Of a stretch of DNA of 7,891 bases, positions 5,942-7,891 are shown in pieces. The DNA comes from GCA-002790365 sp964486645. GTDB taxonomy: Bacteria > Bacteroidota > Ignavibacteria > Ignavibacteriales > Ignavibacteriaceae. The notes beneath the pieces were generated by a model. It was given only the letters and a program-made list of their open reading frames with translations, ran no database searches and was not told the DNA's origin. Position numbers and translations under genes: made by a program. Location: positions 1 through 7,891 of the forward strand of contig CAZAOG010000126.1 in NCBI GenBank assembly GCA_964486645.1. The letters run 5' to 3'. The number at the start of each line of letters is the position of its first letter. Position 1 is the stretch's first letter.

Positions 5942-7891
5942 ATGAAAAAACTTAATTTATTTATTATTGCTTTCTTCGTTGTTGCTCTTATGGGATGCAG
6001 CGAACAAATCAAAAACACTAATGATACGGCAGCTCCGGATAACTTCAAATATCAAACCGAAAAATTTGCCGATCTAAGAATTTTACGTTATAAAGTTCCG
6101 GGTTTTAACGAGCTTTCCACTAAAGAAAAAAAGCTTGTTTATTATTTATATCAAGCCGCACTTTCAGGCAGAGATATTATTTACGATCAGAACTACAAAT
6201 ATAATTTAACGGTAAGAAGAACCCTTGAGGCAATCGTCAACAGTTTTAAAGGAAAACGCAGCGGCAAGGACTGGGATAATTTTATGGTTTACACAAAACG
6301 TGTTTGGTTCTCAAACGGTATCCATCATCATTATTCCAATAAAAAAATATTTCCTGCAATTTCCAAAAAGTACTTCGCTTCTTTAGTTAAAAACTCCGAT
6401 ACAAAACTTCTTCCTTTATCTAAAGGTGAAAGTACTTCTAAATTTTTAAAGAGAATAACAAATATAATTTTTAATCCCAAGGTTGCGCCCGAAATGGTTA
6501 CGTTTGATGCTCGCGTTGACGTAATAAAAAATTCTGCGGTTAATTTTTATGAGGGCGTTACACAGAAAGAAGTAGAAAATTATTACAAAAAAGTCATTGA
6601 TAAAAATGACCCGCATCCTATATCATACGGACTTAATTCAAAAATGATGAAGGTAAACGGAAAGATTGTGGAAAGGAAATGGAAGGTTGGCGGGATGTAT
6701 TCACCGGCAATAGAAAAAATAGTTTATTGGCTGGAAAAAGCGGCCTCTGTTGCTGAAAATGATCTGCAAAAAAACACACTTCTTAAACTTGTTGAATACT
6801 ACAAAACAGGTAATCTAAAAATATTTGACGAATACAATAAACTTTGGGTTAAAGACACGAAATCACGCGTTGACGCAGTTAACGGATACATTGAAGTATA
6901 CAACGACCCTCTCGGTTACAGAGGTTATTATGAATCCGTTGTTTCAATTAAAGATTTGGAAGCAACAAAAAGAATAAAAGCAATTGCCGATAACGCACAG
7001 TGGTTCGAGGACAACTCGCCTATTGACAATAAATACAAAAAGAAAAACGTAGTCGGTATTTCCGCCAAAGTAATAACCGTTGTGGTTGAATCGGGCGGTA
7101 CGTCACCTTCTACGCCAATAGGCATAAATTTACCGAACGCACCTTGGATAAGAAAAGAGTTCGGTTCAAAATCGGTTAATCTCGGTAATATTGTCCACGC
7201 ATACAACAAATCGGGTTCAATTGAATCGTTGAAAGAGTTTTCATATACACCCGAAGAAGTAGAGCTTATAAAAAAATACGGCGCCATAGCCGATGATTTG
7301 GAAACCGATATGCACGAAGTAATAGGTCACGCATCCGGTCAACTGGCTCCGGGAGTGGATCCGCCAAAACAAACTCTGAAAAATTATGCATCGACAATTG
7401 AAGAGGCAAGAGCCGATCTCGTAGCGCTTTATTATCTTCCGGATGCAAAACTTGTGGAAATCGGTGTGGCTCCGAATAAGGATACTTATAAAGCGGAATA
7501 TATAAAATACATCAAAAACGGTTTGATGCTTCAGCTTAGAAGAATTAAACCCGGAGAAAATATCGAGGAAGCTCATATGCGCAACAGACAAATGATTGCC
7601 GGCTGGGTTTATGAAAAAGGCAAAGACGAAAATGTAATTGAAAGAAAAATAAAGGACGGCAAGACTTATTTTATAATCAACGATTATAATAAATTACGTG
7701 CTTTGTTCGGAAGATTGTTAAACGAAATACAAAGAATTTCATCCGAAGGTGATTATAACGCAGCGAAAAATTTAGTTGAAACATACGGTGTGAAGGTGGA
7801 TAAAGAACTTCACAAAGAAGTGTTGGCAAGATATAAAAGACTTAATCTTTCGCCTTACAGCGGTTTTATAAATCCCGTGCTTAAGCCTGTA
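5942..7891 (+). CDS. Dipeptidyl peptidase III (family M49), lipoprotein, 3' end outside window
   Basis: This is a zinc exopeptidase that removes dipeptides from the N-termini of oligopeptides. I translated it by hand: 650 codons with no stop before the right edge. The zinc site is HEVIGH at 458-463 (HExxGH, unique to M49) with EEARAD at 487-492; E488 should be the third ligand. The 30-residue gap between the motifs is short, as in bacterial rather than human enzymes. GINLPNAPWIRKEFGSKSV at 394-412 and WFEDNSPI further upstream are other M49 signatures. The N-terminus is a lipoprotein signal, with hydrophobic residues 4-17 and lipobox LMGC at 16-19. Cys19 is followed by Ser, which fits outer-membrane sorting, so the enzyme probably acts on peptides in the periplasm or at the cell surface. 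From memory of Bacteroides DPP III (about 675 residues), some 25 residues are missing. Start support is lipobox placement; there is no clear Shine-Dalgarno. Confidence 0.95.
   Translation, partial: MKKLNLFIIAFFVVALMGCSEQIKNTNDTAAPDNFKYQTEKFADLRILRYKVPGFNELSTKEKKLVYYLYQAALSGRDIIYDQNYKYNLTVRRTLEAIVNSFKGKRSGKDWDNFMVYTKRVWFSNGIHHHYSNKKIFPAISKKYFASLVKNSDTKLLPLSKGESTSKFLKRITNIIFNPKVAPEMVTFDARVDVIKNSAVNFYEGVTQKEVENYYKKVIDKNDPHPISYGLNSKMMKVNGKIVERKWKVGGMYSPAIEKIVYWLEKAASVAENDLQKNTLLKLVEYYKTGNLKIFDEYNKLWVKDTKSRVDAVNGYIEVYNDPLGYRGYYESVVSIKDLEATKRIKAIADNAQWFEDNSPIDNKYKKKNVVGISAKVITVVVESGGTSPSTPIGINLPNAPWIRKEFGSKSVNLGNIVHAYNKSGSIESLKEFSYTPEEVELIKKYGAIADDLETDMHEVIGHASGQLAPGVDPPKQTLKNYASTIEEARADLVALYYLPDAKLVEIGVAPNKDTYKAEYIKYIKNGLMLQLRRIKPGENIEEAHMRNRQMIAGWVYEKGKDENVIERKIKDGKTYFIINDYNKLRALFGRLLNEIQRISSEGDYNAAKNLVETYGVKVDKELHKEVLARYKRLNLSPYSGFINPVLKPV

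Noticed and set aside
6928..7591. Three minus-strand open frames opposite the DPP III gene
   Set aside because: The plus strand encodes the HEVIGH/EEARAD peptidase without interruption here. The minus frames overlap one another and have low-complexity translations with no ribosome binding site.
1..7891. CRISPR arrays, tRNA or rRNA genes, transposase or integrase genes, direct target-site repeats around the restriction operon
   Set aside because: I looked for repeat-spacer periodicity, cloverleaf genes and mobile-element proteins and saw none. The left border of the operon is outside the window, so flanking repeats cannot be judged.

Overview
The window is AT-rich DNA, most likely from a member of the Bacteroidota/Chlorobiota (FCB) group; an Ignavibacteria-like lineage is my best guess. 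The clues are secreted LolA-fold/DUF4412-type proteins, a bacterial-type dipeptidyl peptidase III made as a lipoprotein, and two matches to the TAnnTTTG -7 promoter element of Bacteroidota. The taxonomy is inference from gene content and style, not from a marker gene.

Left part (16-1583): a compact two-gene type II restriction-modification operon. A beta-class amino-methyltransferase (TSPPY, then DPYAGVGS) overlaps by 4 bp (ATGA) a 203-residue endonuclease that I recognise as BstYI-like (BglII/BstYI family; catalytic D-x8-E-V-Q). The predicted target is R^GATCY, with the methyltransferase protecting the same site. The sampled base composition is clearly more AT-rich than in the genes to the right, and the operon ends only 9 bp from a convergent chromosomal gene. 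Both points fit acquisition by transfer.

Middle (1593-4822): two small exported proteins with LolA/DUF4412-like features are divergently transcribed from a shared 144-bp spacer (1593-2333 minus, 2478-3197 plus). Next comes a convergent gene for a DASS/SLC13 sodium:dicarboxylate-type transporter (3311-4822 minus) with both SNT motifs and both PPN motifs intact.

Right part (4823-7891): a 281-bp divergent spacer with a candidate promoter leads to a YihX-like HAD phosphatase (5104-5718). Its stop codon lies in a 66-bp stretch of nested inverted repeats that can be drawn as a three-way junction. A 223-bp spacer then leads to a lipoprotein dipeptidyl peptidase III (family M49; HEVIGH and EEARAD motifs). 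This gene starts at 5942 and runs open past the right edge, so it is partial.

The genes do not form one pathway. The restriction operon is an autonomous defence module set among housekeeping or nutrient-uptake genes: envelope proteins, a dicarboxylate transporter, a sugar-phosphate-type phosphatase and an envelope peptidase. I found no tRNA, rRNA, CRISPR array, transposase or integrase. The most notable items are the BstYI-like module and the unexplained repeat structure after the HAD gene. I do not see convincing evidence of a wholly new system.
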